Below are positions 23,459 to 32,631 of a stretch of 40,950 nt of DNA, one piece after another. The notes beneath the pieces were generated by a model. That model was not told the origin of the DNA. It saw only the letters and a program-made list of their open reading frames with translations, and made no database searches. Origin of the DNA: Blautia sp. (GTDB taxonomy: Bacteria; Bacillota; Clostridia; Lachnospirales; Lachnospiraceae); the NCBI GenBank assembly GCA_023667395.1, contig JAMPAC010000022.1, positions 1 through 40,950 on the forward strand, given 5' to 3'. The first letter of the stretch is position 1. Each line of letters begins with the position of its first letter. A program made the position numbers and the translations under genes.

Positions 23459-24041
23459 CGCAAGACCCCGGAAAGCGGTCTTCCTTGACAGGGATGGGGT
23501 CATTAATAAATGCGCGGCGCCGCACTGTTATGTGTCCAGGTGGGAGGATTTCGAGTTCCTGCCCGGGGCCGTTGAAGGGATCAAATTGTTGAATGACGCC
23601 GGATACCTGATATTTCTTATCAGTAACCAGAGGGGGATCGCGAGGGGATTATATACTATTGAAGAGGTTCAGACCCTGCATGAAATGATGTGCGGATACC
23701 TGGAAAGGATGGGGGCGCATATTGACGGAATCTATATATGTCCCCATAACTATGGGGAATGTGACTGCAGGAAACCGGGTATCGGACTTTTCAGGCAGGC
23801 GGAGCAGGAGTGGATGATCGATAAGGAAAAGTCCTGGTGTATTGGAGATTTTGAGAATGATATCATGGCAGGGATTGCTTATGGGGTTAAAACGATCCTG
23901 ATAGGAGATGAAACTGAAAAGTACGGGCAGGACTATACTTTCAGCAGTTTACAGGTGGCGGGCAAATACCTGGCAGGCAAAACCGCTGATCTTAAGGGGC
24001 ATAAGGAATGGATTACAGCAAGACAATTCGGGATTATATAA
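23451..24041 (+). CDS. gmhB: D-glycero-D-manno-heptose 1,7-bisphosphate 7-phosphatase (copy 1)
   Basis: The HAD-superfamily phosphatase (196 residues) has the nucleophile motif FLDRDGVIN, LISNQRG, the zinc-type cysteine cluster around CPHNYGECDCRKPG, and CIGDFENDIMAG. It removes the C7 phosphate from heptose bisphosphate. The start is taken as TTG 23451, with AGGGTGG at 23438-23444; ATG 23430 in the same frame is an alternative. It overlaps hddA and gmhA. A second, AT-richer homologue is encoded at 28778. Confidence 0.88.
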   Translation: MNNARPRKAVFLDRDGVINKCAAPHCYVSRWEDFEFLPGAVEGIKLLNDAGYLIFLISNQRGIARGLYTIEEVQTLHEMMCGYLERMGAHIDGIYICPHNYGECDCRKPGIGLFRQAEQEWMIDKEKSWCIGDFENDIMAGIAYGVKTILIGDETEKYGQDYTFSSLQVAGKYLAGKTADLKGHKEWITARQFGII

Positions 24042-24580
24042 ACAGAGAGATTCAGGTACTGCAGGCACTTGATCCGGATGGGATCAACGAAGTACTTAAT
24101 GTGCTTGAAGCAGCCAGGGAAAGAAATGCGGATATCTATATCTTTGGCAATGGAGGCAGCGCGGCGACAGCAAGCCACTACGCGGGGGATTTTAATAAAG
24201 GGGTCTCTGCGGAAACGAAAGGGAATAAGTACAGGTTTCATTGTCTGTCAGATAATATCCCGACCCTGATGGCGATTGCCAATGATATTGCTTATGAGGA
24301 AATCTTTCGTGAACAACTGAAAGGGAGACTCCGGGCGGATGACCTGGTGATCGGTATATCAGGAAGCGGAAATTCAGTCAATGTGATTAATGCGGTTCAG
24401 TATGCAAAAGATATTGGCTGCAAGGTAATCGGTATTACGGGATATCATGGCGGCAGGCTGAAGCAGCTGGCGGATTATCATCTGGACGCAGGGGTGGAAG
24501 ACATGCAGATATCGGAAGACGTACATATGATGTTCGATCATTTGATGATGTCAGCGCTTAGAAATGCTGAGGCGGTGTAG
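24008..24580 (+). CDS. gmhA: phosphoheptose isomerase, SIS domain (copy 1)
   Basis: GmhA converts sedoheptulose 7-phosphate to D-glycero-D-manno-heptose 7-phosphate. The 190-residue protein is one SIS domain: IYIFGNGGSAATASHYAGDF, LMAIANDIAYEEIF, VIGISGSGNSVNVINA and a C-terminal EDVHMMFDHLMMSAL. It overlaps gmhB copy 1 by 34 bases and is the last gene of the GC-richer heptose block. Base composition changes right after it. Confidence 0.9.
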   Translation: MDYSKTIRDYINREIQVLQALDPDGINEVLNVLEAARERNADIYIFGNGGSAATASHYAGDFNKGVSAETKGNKYRFHCLSDNIPTLMAIANDIAYEEIFREQLKGRLRADDLVIGISGSGNSVNVINAVQYAKDIGCKVIGITGYHGGRLKQLADYHLDAGVEDMQISEDVHMMFDHLMMSALRNAEAV

Positions 24581-24584
24581 GAAG

Positions 24585-25685
24585 ATGCGCACACAGAAAG
24601 TCATAAGGGTATTGCAGATTCCAGGGAAAATGGATTATGGCGGAGTCTCGGCAGTACTTATGAATTATTACAGGCATATTGATAAATCTAAAGTACAGTT
24701 TGATTTTGCGGTAAACATTGATTGTGCGTTTCCTCAGCAGAACGAGTTAATAGCTGGCGGAAGTAAATTATATCGCGTGTCTTCTTTGAAAAATGTGCTT
24801 AGGTATATTCATGATGTTTATAAAATAATTAAAACCGAAAAATATCAGATTGTCCATGCGCATATGAATTCCTTAAATATTTTTCCGTTGCTTGCGGCAA
24901 AACTGGCAGGCGCACAAATACGGATCTGCCATAATCATTCTACAGATGCGGAAGGGGAATTTATAAGAAATACTGCCAAAAATATTTTTAAGATGTTTTC
25001 AAGAATTTTCCCGACACACTATGCAGCATGCTCTGAATATGCGGCAAATTGGTTATATGGGAAAAGGTTTTGCAAACGGCATCCGGTAAAGATCATCCAT
25101 AATGGGATTGAGTTGGGACGTTTTGCTTATAATGCGGAAGTTCGTGATGAAGTGCGCAGGCGATATGGCATGGGGGAAAAGTTTGTAATTGGAAACATAG
25201 GACGATTTGTATTTCAGAAAAACCATGATTTACTGATAGATATTTATAATGCAATATACAGGGAAAATAGAGACACGGTACTTTTGTTAGTTGGAGAAGG
25301 AGAACTACTGGAAGAAGTTAAAACAAAAGTTCGAAAATACGGTTTGGAAAATGCTGTTATCTTCACGGGAGTTGAAAAAGATACGAGTAAGCTGTATCAG
25401 GCAATGGATGTATTTGTACTGACATCACGCTATGAGGGGCTTTCCGTGACAACTGTTGAAGCACAGGTCAACGGGCTTCACTGTGTTGTATCAGGCGCAG
25501 TACCGGAAGAGGCGATAATTTCCGGCAATGTGGAACGAGTTGAAGACTATTCAAATATTAAGGAATGGACAAAAAAAATTATGGATAAAAAGAACAGGGT
25601 TTTAGGAAAATCAGAGGCAATAAAATTGTATGATATTATAAGTTGTGCGCAAGAACTGGAAAAGTATTATGGTGATTTGGTTTGA
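24585..25685 (+). CDS. glycosyltransferase family 1 (GT-B)
   Basis: The 366-residue GT-B enzyme has an N-terminal acceptor domain starting VLQIPGKMDYGGVSAVLMNY and a C-terminal Glycos_transf_1 domain: IIHNGIELGRF, IGNIGRFVFQKNHDLLIDI, LLLVGEGELLEEV, VFVLTSRYEGLSVTTVEAQ. It is EpsF/CpsF-like. Donor and acceptor are unknown; GDP-heptose from the genes just upstream is a candidate. ATG 24585 is preferred over an in-frame ATG at 24564 inside gmhA. The DNA is clearly AT-richer from here on. Confidence 0.88.
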   Translation: MRTQKVIRVLQIPGKMDYGGVSAVLMNYYRHIDKSKVQFDFAVNIDCAFPQQNELIAGGSKLYRVSSLKNVLRYIHDVYKIIKTEKYQIVHAHMNSLNIFPLLAAKLAGAQIRICHNHSTDAEGEFIRNTAKNIFKMFSRIFPTHYAACSEYAANWLYGKRFCKRHPVKIIHNGIELGRFAYNAEVRDEVRRRYGMGEKFVIGNIGRFVFQKNHDLLIDIYNAIYRENRDTVLLLVGEGELLEEVKTKVRKYGLENAVIFTGVEKDTSKLYQAMDVFVLTSRYEGLSVTTVEAQVNGLHCVVSGAVPEEAIISGNVERVEDYSNIKEWTKKIMDKKNRVLGKSEAIKLYDIISCAQELEKYYGDLV

Positions 25686-26758
25686 AAATATTAATTGAAG
25701 TAATGCATGGACTTGGAGATGAGGTTTGCGCACTTCCGATGATTGAAAATATATGTCTGGCGTATCCCGATGCGGATATTACGGTGCTGGTAAATTCAGA
25801 AGGCGGAAAAGAAATTATTGAGCATGGAAATTTTAAAGCCAGCAAAACTATTATTTTAAATGTGCATAAGGACAAAAAGTTTAAAGTGGTCAGAGAATGC
25901 AGGGATATGCGGCGTAATAAGTACGATATGGGGATATCCTGTGCGCTCACTTCTATGACAAAAGCACATTTGTTTATGGGCGCAATAGCGCCTGAGATAA
26001 AAGCGGGAATCCAGTTTTCCAGGAAACAGGACTTTCAGGCATTAAACGATAGGATGCATTTTGTAGATGCAAATCTTGAAATATTAAAAGATTTGAACAT
26101 TTCATTAACTGTGACATCACCAAGGTTGATCGCGAATCCTTTATTAGTGACATATTTTCGTAGTGTAATGGATACGGGGAATCAGAAAAAACGAATTGGC
26201 GTATGTATAGGTAATGCAGACGCCACTTATAAATATAAGTACATAAGAAAGAAACCGGTATACGCAAAAGGGTGGGGAATTTCAAATATGACGCTGCTAT
26301 GTGAACGGCTACTGGATAATGAATATTCACTGTTTCTAATCGGTGGCAAGCAGGAAATTCCGCTTTTCAAACAGATGCCTGAAAAGATAAAAAGCAGATC
26401 TGTATCATTTGTTGGAAAAACAACGGTTGCGGAATCAATGGCAGTTGCAAGTTTATGCGATGTTCTGGTTGGCGTAGACACGGGAATGCAGCATATAGCA
26501 GATGCATTAGGAGTTAAGACGGTTTCGATTTTTGGGCCTACAAATCCGCATACACGAGGAGCATATTCAAAAAATGCAAGGTTTGTAGAGTGTGAGAAAG
26601 AATGTAAGTATTGCTTTGGCACAGCCAGATATACACGATGCGAAGATAGAAAATGTCTTAAGGAAATAACGGTGGAGCATGTATTTAAAATAATTACAGA
26701 AATACTGAAAGGGGAGGCCAAAGCAAAAGATGGAATTGAAGAGACAGATCATGAGTAA
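25682..26758 (+). CDS. glycosyltransferase family 9 (heptosyltransferase-like)
   Basis: The 358-residue protein has the GT9 layout: MKILIEVMHGLGDEVCALPM at the N-terminus, and DVLVGVDTGMQHIADALGVK with SIFGPTNP in the C-terminal nucleotide domain. Many GT9 enzymes are heptosyltransferases that use ADP-heptose, and hldE follows directly. A cysteine-rich tail (CEKECKYCFGTARYTRC) is also found in the second GT9 here. The start is TTG 25682, overlapping the preceding stop in TTGA. Overlaps hldE by 29 bases. Confidence 0.86.
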   Translation: MKILIEVMHGLGDEVCALPMIENICLAYPDADITVLVNSEGGKEIIEHGNFKASKTIILNVHKDKKFKVVRECRDMRRNKYDMGISCALTSMTKAHLFMGAIAPEIKAGIQFSRKQDFQALNDRMHFVDANLEILKDLNISLTVTSPRLIANPLLVTYFRSVMDTGNQKKRIGVCIGNADATYKYKYIRKKPVYAKGWGISNMTLLCERLLDNEYSLFLIGGKQEIPLFKQMPEKIKSRSVSFVGKTTVAESMAVASLCDVLVGVDTGMQHIADALGVKTVSIFGPTNPHTRGAYSKNARFVECEKECKYCFGTARYTRCEDRKCLKEITVEHVFKIITEILKGEAKAKDGIEETDHE

Positions 26759-28199
26759 ATCGATTCTTGTCGTCGGAGATGTGATGCTTGACACCTATTA
26801 TTATGGAGATATAGAGCGCATTTCACCGGAAGCTCCAGTGCCGGTTTTTAGAAAGAAATCAGAGCGGTATGTTTTAGGGGGAGCGGGAAATGTGGCTGCT
26901 AACCTGATTGCAGCGGATCAGCAGGTATCTGTGATGGCCGTGACAGGTGAAGATGAAAATGGAAATAGATTGAGAGAGATTCTTAATGAGAAAAATATCA
27001 ATACTGATCTGTTAGTTGCACTTGATAGGAATACCACAGTCAAAACGAGATTCCTTGCTGCAAATAATCAACAAGTGCTTAGGCTGGATATTGAAGATAC
27101 AAATGAACTAAAAGAAGAAGAATATAAAGTATTATTAGATGCTTTTGAGGAGAAAATAAGTAAATTTGAAATCATCCTGATGTCCGATTATATGAAAGGC
27201 CTGCTTGGCCGTGATTTTACACAGTGCATCATACGGATGGCAAAGGCGCGTGATATTCCGGTAGTGATCGATGTAAAAGATTCACAGGCTGCTAAGTATA
27301 AGGATGCATTTTTAGTAAAGCCTAATTTAAATGAATTAAAAAATTTAACGGGGATGTCAATAGAAACAGATGATGAAATTATTGACGCGTCCGGGAAACT
27401 TAGAGAAATGTGTGAGTGTAGGTACGTTCTTACAACCTGTGGAGCAAGAGGTATGGTGCTGGTTAGCGCTGAGGAATCATTTTTTTTAAAGTCCATTCAA
27501 CAGGAAGTATTTGATGTGACCGGTGCTGGAGATACGGCAATTGCTTATCTGGCTGCGTGTATGGCAAATGGTTTTTCTGTAATGGAGGCAGTTGAAATTG
27601 CCAACTACGCGGCTGGGATTCAGGTGGGGAAAACAGGGACATCCTCTGTTTGCTGGAGGGAAGTCTGGGAATACATTATGGATCAGAAACGAATGACTTT
27701 GTACAAAATTCTGGAAGAAAAAGACGTCGCTGTTTTTCGGAAAGAGCATATGGGGCAGAAAGTGGTTTTTACAAATGGATGCTTTGATATTTTACATACC
27801 GGTCATATCCGCTATTTGCGGGAAGCGGCAAAGCTGGGGGATATTCTGATCCTTGGCCTTAATAGTGATGCATCGGTAAAAAGACTGAAAGGATCTGAAC
27901 GGCCGATCAATAATGAACTGGATAGGGCAGAAATATTATGTGCCCTTGAATATATAGATTATGTTGCAATATTTAACGAAGATACACCGTTGGAATTGAT
28001 CAAGAAGATTCAACCGGATGTGCTGGTAAAGGGTGGCGACTACAGTAACGAATATGTGATAGGAACAAAAGAAGTAGAAGCTTGGGGAGGAAAATTAGTA
28101 TTGATTCCTTTTGTAGAAGGAAAATCCACTACCAATATTATTAAAGTAATAGAGAAGACTTTCCAGGACAATGAGAAAAGAGCGGGTTGTGATGAATGA
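26730..28199 (+). CDS. hldE: bifunctional heptose 7-phosphate kinase / heptose 1-phosphate adenylyltransferase
   Basis: The 489-residue fusion has a ribokinase-type kinase (1-325) with SKSILVVGDVMLDTYY, GGAGNVAANL, and the catalytic FDVTGAGDTAIAY. The C-terminal nucleotidyltransferase (about 340-480) has VFTNGCFDILHTGHIRYL (HxGH) and LKGSERPIN. It makes heptose 1,7-bisphosphate and then ADP-D-glycero-beta-D-manno-heptose. Full-length HldE is typical of Gram-negative LPS pathways. GGGGAGG is 12 bases before the ATG at 26730; ATG 26751 is an alternative. Confidence 0.94.
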   Translation: MELKRQIMSKSILVVGDVMLDTYYYGDIERISPEAPVPVFRKKSERYVLGGAGNVAANLIAADQQVSVMAVTGEDENGNRLREILNEKNINTDLLVALDRNTTVKTRFLAANNQQVLRLDIEDTNELKEEEYKVLLDAFEEKISKFEIILMSDYMKGLLGRDFTQCIIRMAKARDIPVVIDVKDSQAAKYKDAFLVKPNLNELKNLTGMSIETDDEIIDASGKLREMCECRYVLTTCGARGMVLVSAEESFFLKSIQQEVFDVTGAGDTAIAYLAACMANGFSVMEAVEIANYAAGIQVGKTGTSSVCWREVWEYIMDQKRMTLYKILEEKDVAVFRKEHMGQKVVFTNGCFDILHTGHIRYLREAAKLGDILILGLNSDASVKRLKGSERPINNELDRAEILCALEYIDYVAIFNEDTPLELIKKIQPDVLVKGGDYSNEYVIGTKEVEAWGGKLVLIPFVEGKSTTNIIKVIEKTFQDNEKRAGCDE

Positions 28200-28764
28200 T
28201 ATTATCATGGACAGCATCCAGGACAACATTACAGTAAAAAAAGAACTTCTTAAAAACAATGTACTTTTGGATACAGTATCTGATTTGTCGGATGAAATGG
28301 TGAAATGTATAAGAAATGGCGGGAAGATTATACTTTGTGGAAATGGCGGTTCTGCTTCCGATGCGTTACATTTCGCAGGAGAAATTGTTGGACGATTTCA
28401 AAAGGAGCGTCCTGCATGGCCAGCCATAGCGCTTAATGCCGATGTGGCAACCATGACTGCCATAGCAAATGATTATGGCTACGAAGATTTGTTTGCGCGC
28501 CAGGCGGAAGCGCATATAAAGGAGCAGGATGTTTTTATTGGCATCAGCACAAGCGGAAATTCCGAGAATGTTTTACGGGCAGTGGAAGCGGCAAGAAAAA
28601 AGGGTGCCAGGACAGCAGCATTTCTGGGAAAAGATGGGGGGAAAATCGGCAAGATGGTTGATTTTCCGGTGATTGTTCCCAGCAAGGTAACTGCACGGGT
28701 GCAGGAATGCCATATTATGTTGATTCACATCATATGCGAGATTTTGGAAAAAAAACTTTCATAG
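28192..28764 (+). CDS. gmhA: phosphoheptose isomerase, SIS domain (copy 2)
   Basis: A second GmhA, about 190 residues, closer to the enterobacterial type than copy 1: IILCGNGGSASDALHFAGEI, GRFQKERPAWPAIALNAD, IANDYGYEDLF, FIGISTSGNSENVLRA and TAAFLGKDGGKIG. It makes heptose 7-phosphate for HldE. The ATG at 28192 has a weak site (GAGCGGG); ATG 28171 in the same frame overlaps hldE more. The two GmhA proteins are clearly diverged, not a recent duplication. Confidence 0.9.
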   Translation: MNDIIMDSIQDNITVKKELLKNNVLLDTVSDLSDEMVKCIRNGGKIILCGNGGSASDALHFAGEIVGRFQKERPAWPAIALNADVATMTAIANDYGYEDLFARQAEAHIKEQDVFIGISTSGNSENVLRAVEAARKKGARTAAFLGKDGGKIGKMVDFPVIVPSKVTARVQECHIMLIHIICEILEKKLS

Positions 28765-28777
28765 AAGAGGGAAACAG

Positions 28778-29347
28778 GTGAACAAGGCAATTTTCCTGGA
28801 CAGGGATGGAACGATTAACGTTGAGAAAAAATATCTTTACAAAATAGAAGACTTTGAGTTTCTTCCCGGAGTGATTGAAGGATTAAAAATACTTCAGCAG
28901 AAGGACTATCTTCTGATCATCCTTACAAACCAGTCGGGTATTGGAAGAGGGTATTATACAGAAGAGGATTTTGTGAAATTGAACGATTGGATGTTACAGG
29001 AATTAAATAGAGAAGGAGTATTGATTACGAAGGTTTACTATTGCCCGCATCTTCCCACGGCAAAGATGACAAGGTACAGAAAAATCTGCACTTGCAGAAA
29101 ACCTGCTCTGGGAATGTATGGGCAGGCAATAAAGGAATTTGACATTGATATCTCTTTAAGTTATGCAATAGGCGATAAGATACGAGATTGTTCGATCTGT
29201 GAAAAAATGGGATGCAGAGGATTTATTATTGCTGAAAATGAAAATTCAAAAGTTATAGAAGCTGTTAAAGGTGGAAAGTGTAGAAATATCAGGTACGAAA
29301 CGGACTTGCTGGCATGTGCTAAAAGGATAGCGCAGATGGAGGGATAA
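28778..29347 (+). CDS. gmhB: heptose 1,7-bisphosphate 7-phosphatase (copy 2)
   Basis: The 189-residue HAD phosphatase has IFLDRDGTINVEKKYL, FLPGVIEGL, LTNQSGIGRGYY, the Cys/His metal cluster YYCPHLPTAKM to ICTCRKPALGM, and AIGDKIRDCSICE. It acts on the beta-bisphosphate made by HldE. The GTG start at 28778 follows AGAGGGAAACAG. It lies between gmhA copy 2 and hldD, so the ADP-heptose pathway is complete and contiguous. Confidence 0.9.
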   Translation: MNKAIFLDRDGTINVEKKYLYKIEDFEFLPGVIEGLKILQQKDYLLIILTNQSGIGRGYYTEEDFVKLNDWMLQELNREGVLITKVYYCPHLPTAKMTRYRKICTCRKPALGMYGQAIKEFDIDISLSYAIGDKIRDCSICEKMGCRGFIIAENENSKVIEAVKGGKCRNIRYETDLLACAKRIAQMEG

Positions 29348-29349
29348 CA

Positions 29350-30315
29350 TTGATCATCGTTACAGGTGGAGCAGGATTTATTGGCAGTTGTGTAGTCCGC
29401 ACATTAAATGATGCAGGTATTGAGGACATCATTGTTGTGGATGATATCAATACAACGGATAAGTGGATGAATCTGCGGAATAAAAAATATATGAAATATG
29501 TACATAAGTCAGAATTCCTGAAAGAACTGATTACCTATGAAAATGTCACGGCAGTCATCCATATGGGGGCGCAGTCAGCTACTACGGAAAGAGATTTTGA
29601 CTATTTGTGGAAAAACAATTTTGAATATACCAAAGCGTTATGGAATTATTGTGCTGAAAAGGAAATTCAGTTTATATATGCGAGTTCAGCGGCAACCTAT
29701 GGAGATGGAAAATCAGGTTTTGACGATGAGACGGATATAGATGACTTTTTACCATTAAACGGATATGGATATTCTAAACAGATATTTGATTTATGGGTAA
29801 AACATCAGGCAGAATCTTTTCCCAAACAGCATGTAGGCCTTAAATTTTTTAATGTTTATGGTCCTAATGAGTATTTCAAGGGAAACATGGCAAGTATGGT
29901 ATTCCATGGATATAAACAGATTCAGAAATGCGGAAAAATAGGGTTATTTAAATCATGCAATCCTGACTATAGGGATGGTGAGCAACTGCGGGATTTTGTG
30001 TATGTTAAGGATGTATGTAGTGTGATTTACTGGTTGTTGCGCAATCCCCACGTGAATGGTCTGTTCAATGTGGGTACTGGTCGGGCACAGAGTTTTCGGG
30101 AATTAGCTGAGGCAACATTTCAGGCTTTAGATATGGAACCCAACATTGAATATATAGACATGCCGGAACATTTGAAGCAAAAATACCAGTATTATACTAA
30201 GGCAGAAATAAAGAAACTCAGGGATGCGGGGTATGATAAGGAATTCATGGATCTGGAAATCGGTGTAAAAGATTATGTGTGTGGATATTTAAATAAGGGG
30301 TTTATGATTTGGTAA
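29350..30315 (+). CDS. hldD: ADP-L-glycero-D-manno-heptose 6-epimerase
   Basis: The 321-residue short-chain dehydrogenase-type epimerase has the NAD(P) loop IIVTGGAGFIGSCVV, GAQSATTERD, the YGYSK catalytic Tyr-Lys pair, FFNVYGPNEYFKGNMASM and RDFVYVKDVC. These match HldD (RfaD) over generic sugar epimerases. It turns ADP-D,D-heptose into ADP-L,D-heptose. The TTG start at 29350 has GGAGGG upstream. Confidence 0.92.
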   Translation: MIIVTGGAGFIGSCVVRTLNDAGIEDIIVVDDINTTDKWMNLRNKKYMKYVHKSEFLKELITYENVTAVIHMGAQSATTERDFDYLWKNNFEYTKALWNYCAEKEIQFIYASSAATYGDGKSGFDDETDIDDFLPLNGYGYSKQIFDLWVKHQAESFPKQHVGLKFFNVYGPNEYFKGNMASMVFHGYKQIQKCGKIGLFKSCNPDYRDGEQLRDFVYVKDVCSVIYWLLRNPHVNGLFNVGTGRAQSFRELAEATFQALDMEPNIEYIDMPEHLKQKYQYYTKAEIKKLRDAGYDKEFMDLEIGVKDYVCGYLNKGFMIW

Positions 30316-30329
30316 CAGGGAAGATTAGT

Positions 30330-31514
30330 ATGAGAAGTAAAGTAATAAGAATAAATAAAAAAGCAATTATGGCACTAATTTTCTTTATACCAGTTTATAA
30401 ACCACAGTCTATAAATTACCTGTCACCATTGCTGGATACAGTATTTAATGTGCTGTTGATAGTATTTGCATTTATATTATTATTTATTGGATATTACAAA
30501 AAAGTAAAGCTATTAGATTCTTTTTCAGTATGTGCGTTAAGCTATGCAGTTATTGAGTATGCTGTGACAATAAGGATGAGAGGAGATTTGTATTTATTAA
30601 GTACATATATTGTCAGATATATGTATATTTGGTTGTACATAAGGATTATCCTAATAGAAATTCAGGCGAGTTATGAGATTCCATTATTGATTTTAAAATG
30701 CTGGTTTTATTTGAATATAGTTTCTTATTTCCTTTATCCAGAGGGTATGTATGTAGCAATATGGAAGATTAATGAGATATATACGAGAGAAAATTATCTG
30801 ATGGGATCAAAAAACGGTTATGTGTTTCCAGTTTCCTTTGCGTTTCTTTTATTGTATATGTGTATTAATCAACAAAACCGTAAAATGAAATTAAAGGATA
30901 CCGTGTTTGTGGTAGCGTGTTATTTTACTGTGCTTTTCATTTCAAAATCATCAACAGGAATTATCGCGATGGTGCTTTTAGGTATATATATACTGGCAAA
31001 AAACACGCTGTTAAACTCAAAAAGAGCTGTAGGGATGCTTATTACGTTAAATATAGTGCTTTTCGGGGCGATTACATTGATTTCAAACAATATGCCCTTA
31101 TTACAAGCGCTTAGCTACATTACAGGTAAGAGTATAACATTAAATAATCGTACAGATGCATGGAGAGACGTTATTTCTGTGATTATGTCCAAACCTATAT
31201 TCGGATATGGGTGTACCTCGGAGTATGTTAATTTAATAATGTTTCATAGAGTGCACACACATAGTATTTTCTTACAAGCCGCATATGAGGGCGGGATTGT
31301 TTTACTGACTGCTTTTGCTTTATTGATAGCTGTGGTCTTAAAGAAGATATATATGAATTATGAAGAGGACGAGAAGTGCAAATTTTTCCTGTGGACTATT
31401 TTCGTTTTATTGATTGCAGGTATTGCAGATTTAAATAAGTATGCTTTATTTTCCGCGTTGTGCGTATCTTATTATGGATGTAATCGCAAGTTAATTGCAA
31501 AAGATAAACGATAG
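30330..31514 (+). CDS. wzy: Wzy-like O-antigen polymerase/ligase membrane protein
   Basis: About 394 residues with 10-11 hydrophobic segments and a large loop near residues 255-310. The loop carries NRTDAWRDVISVIMSKPIFG and HTHSIFLQAAYEGG, the pattern of the Wzy_C/O-antigen ligase family. It would polymerise repeat units on the outer face of the membrane. The ATG at 30330 follows AGGGAAGATTAGT; the frame extends upstream to a TTG within hldD. The DNA is very AT-rich. Confidence 0.85.
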   Translation: MRSKVIRINKKAIMALIFFIPVYKPQSINYLSPLLDTVFNVLLIVFAFILLFIGYYKKVKLLDSFSVCALSYAVIEYAVTIRMRGDLYLLSTYIVRYMYIWLYIRIILIEIQASYEIPLLILKCWFYLNIVSYFLYPEGMYVAIWKINEIYTRENYLMGSKNGYVFPVSFAFLLLYMCINQQNRKMKLKDTVFVVACYFTVLFISKSSTGIIAMVLLGIYILAKNTLLNSKRAVGMLITLNIVLFGAITLISNNMPLLQALSYITGKSITLNNRTDAWRDVISVIMSKPIFGYGCTSEYVNLIMFHRVHTHSIFLQAAYEGGIVLLTAFALLIAVVLKKIYMNYEEDEKCKFFLWTIFVLLIAGIADLNKYALFSALCVSYYGCNRKLIAKDKR

Positions 31515-31548
31515 GATATGATTCAAAAAAACAAATGGGGAGAGACTG

Positions 31549-32631
31549 ATGAAATACTTAGTATGTATGGGTTCTGGTATCGGAGATGTTATCCTCACCC
31601 TGCCCTTTTTAAAAACTATTCGTGATAATGATGGAACGGCATATATAACATTGTTTCGCTGCGGAACCAGAAAACAATTGAATGAAAAAAAAGAGTTGTA
31701 TAAATTTCAGGAGTTGGCTGATGAAGTCGTAAGTTATGCGCAAAGTGAAATGCTGTATAGTTTAGGTGTTTTCTTAAAGTTAATGAAAAAGGGATATGAT
31801 TATGGATTTGTTCATCAGTATACAGACAGTCCGGATACATCAGCATGGCCGGCGTTCATTGTGAGATATGCCTGTAAAAAGACAATTGGTACCATTGTTC
31901 CGCAGAATCCTAGAATTTCATTTAATATAGAAGTTCCGCGGACAGAAAGGGATAGTGTTACGATTTCTCAGTTAAAACTGCTTGAGGAAATAGGGTATGT
32001 GAGTGAAAAGAAATATGAAGGTCTTCTGCCGGACAACAAATTAGAGATTGTATATAGGAAATTACACATTGATGAAAAAATCAGTCAGAGGAAATGCATA
32101 GGACTGTGTGTGGGGACAGTTCCGGTTGTAACGAGAGTCAGAGGAAAAGTAGTTGAGAAAAAAATAAAAAATTGGCCATATGAAAAATGGAGTAAATTAG
32201 CAGATCGATTAACTACAGACGGTTTTTTGGTAGTGTTGTTTGGGAGTCCCACTGAAAGAGATGAAATAGGTCAATTGGATTGTTTTCAACAATTTACGGG
32301 AATGAATTTGTGCGGAACTATGAGTATAGTACAGACAATGTCAGTATTAAAAAAAATGGAGATTATAGTAGGTGCTGATACCGGATTAATGCATTGTGCC
32401 GCCGCATTGAAAAGGAAATCCCTGACATTGTTTGGCGCAACAGATTATAAACAGTATCTTCCGTATGGCAATAAAAGTTATTATATTGCCGCCCAAAAAG
32501 AGTGTGCACCATGTTTTGGAACAGCAAAGGCAGGTGTTTGTGAAAGGAATGAATGTATGAACAGCATTACGGTAGAAAAAGTATATTTGAAAATATTGGA
32601 GATTTTGGGCAATGAAGATTACACTCGGTAA
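31549..32631 (+). CDS. glycosyltransferase family 9 (heptosyltransferase-like), second copy
   Basis: The 360-residue GT9 protein starts MKYLVCMGSGIGDVILTLPF and has IIVGADTGLMHCAAALKRKS and TLFGATDYKQYLPYG in the nucleotide-binding half. Like the first GT9 it has a Cys-rich stretch (CAPCFGTAKAGVCERNEC). It is probably a second heptosyltransferase using ADP-heptose, though other GT9 donors exist. Ribosome site GGGGAGAG precedes the ATG. Overlaps the flippase gene by 20 bases. Confidence 0.86.
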   Translation: MKYLVCMGSGIGDVILTLPFLKTIRDNDGTAYITLFRCGTRKQLNEKKELYKFQELADEVVSYAQSEMLYSLGVFLKLMKKGYDYGFVHQYTDSPDTSAWPAFIVRYACKKTIGTIVPQNPRISFNIEVPRTERDSVTISQLKLLEEIGYVSEKKYEGLLPDNKLEIVYRKLHIDEKISQRKCIGLCVGTVPVVTRVRGKVVEKKIKNWPYEKWSKLADRLTTDGFLVVLFGSPTERDEIGQLDCFQQFTGMNLCGTMSIVQTMSVLKKMEIIVGADTGLMHCAAALKRKSLTLFGATDYKQYLPYGNKSYYIAAQKECAPCFGTAKAGVCERNECMNSITVEKVYLKILEILGNEDYTR

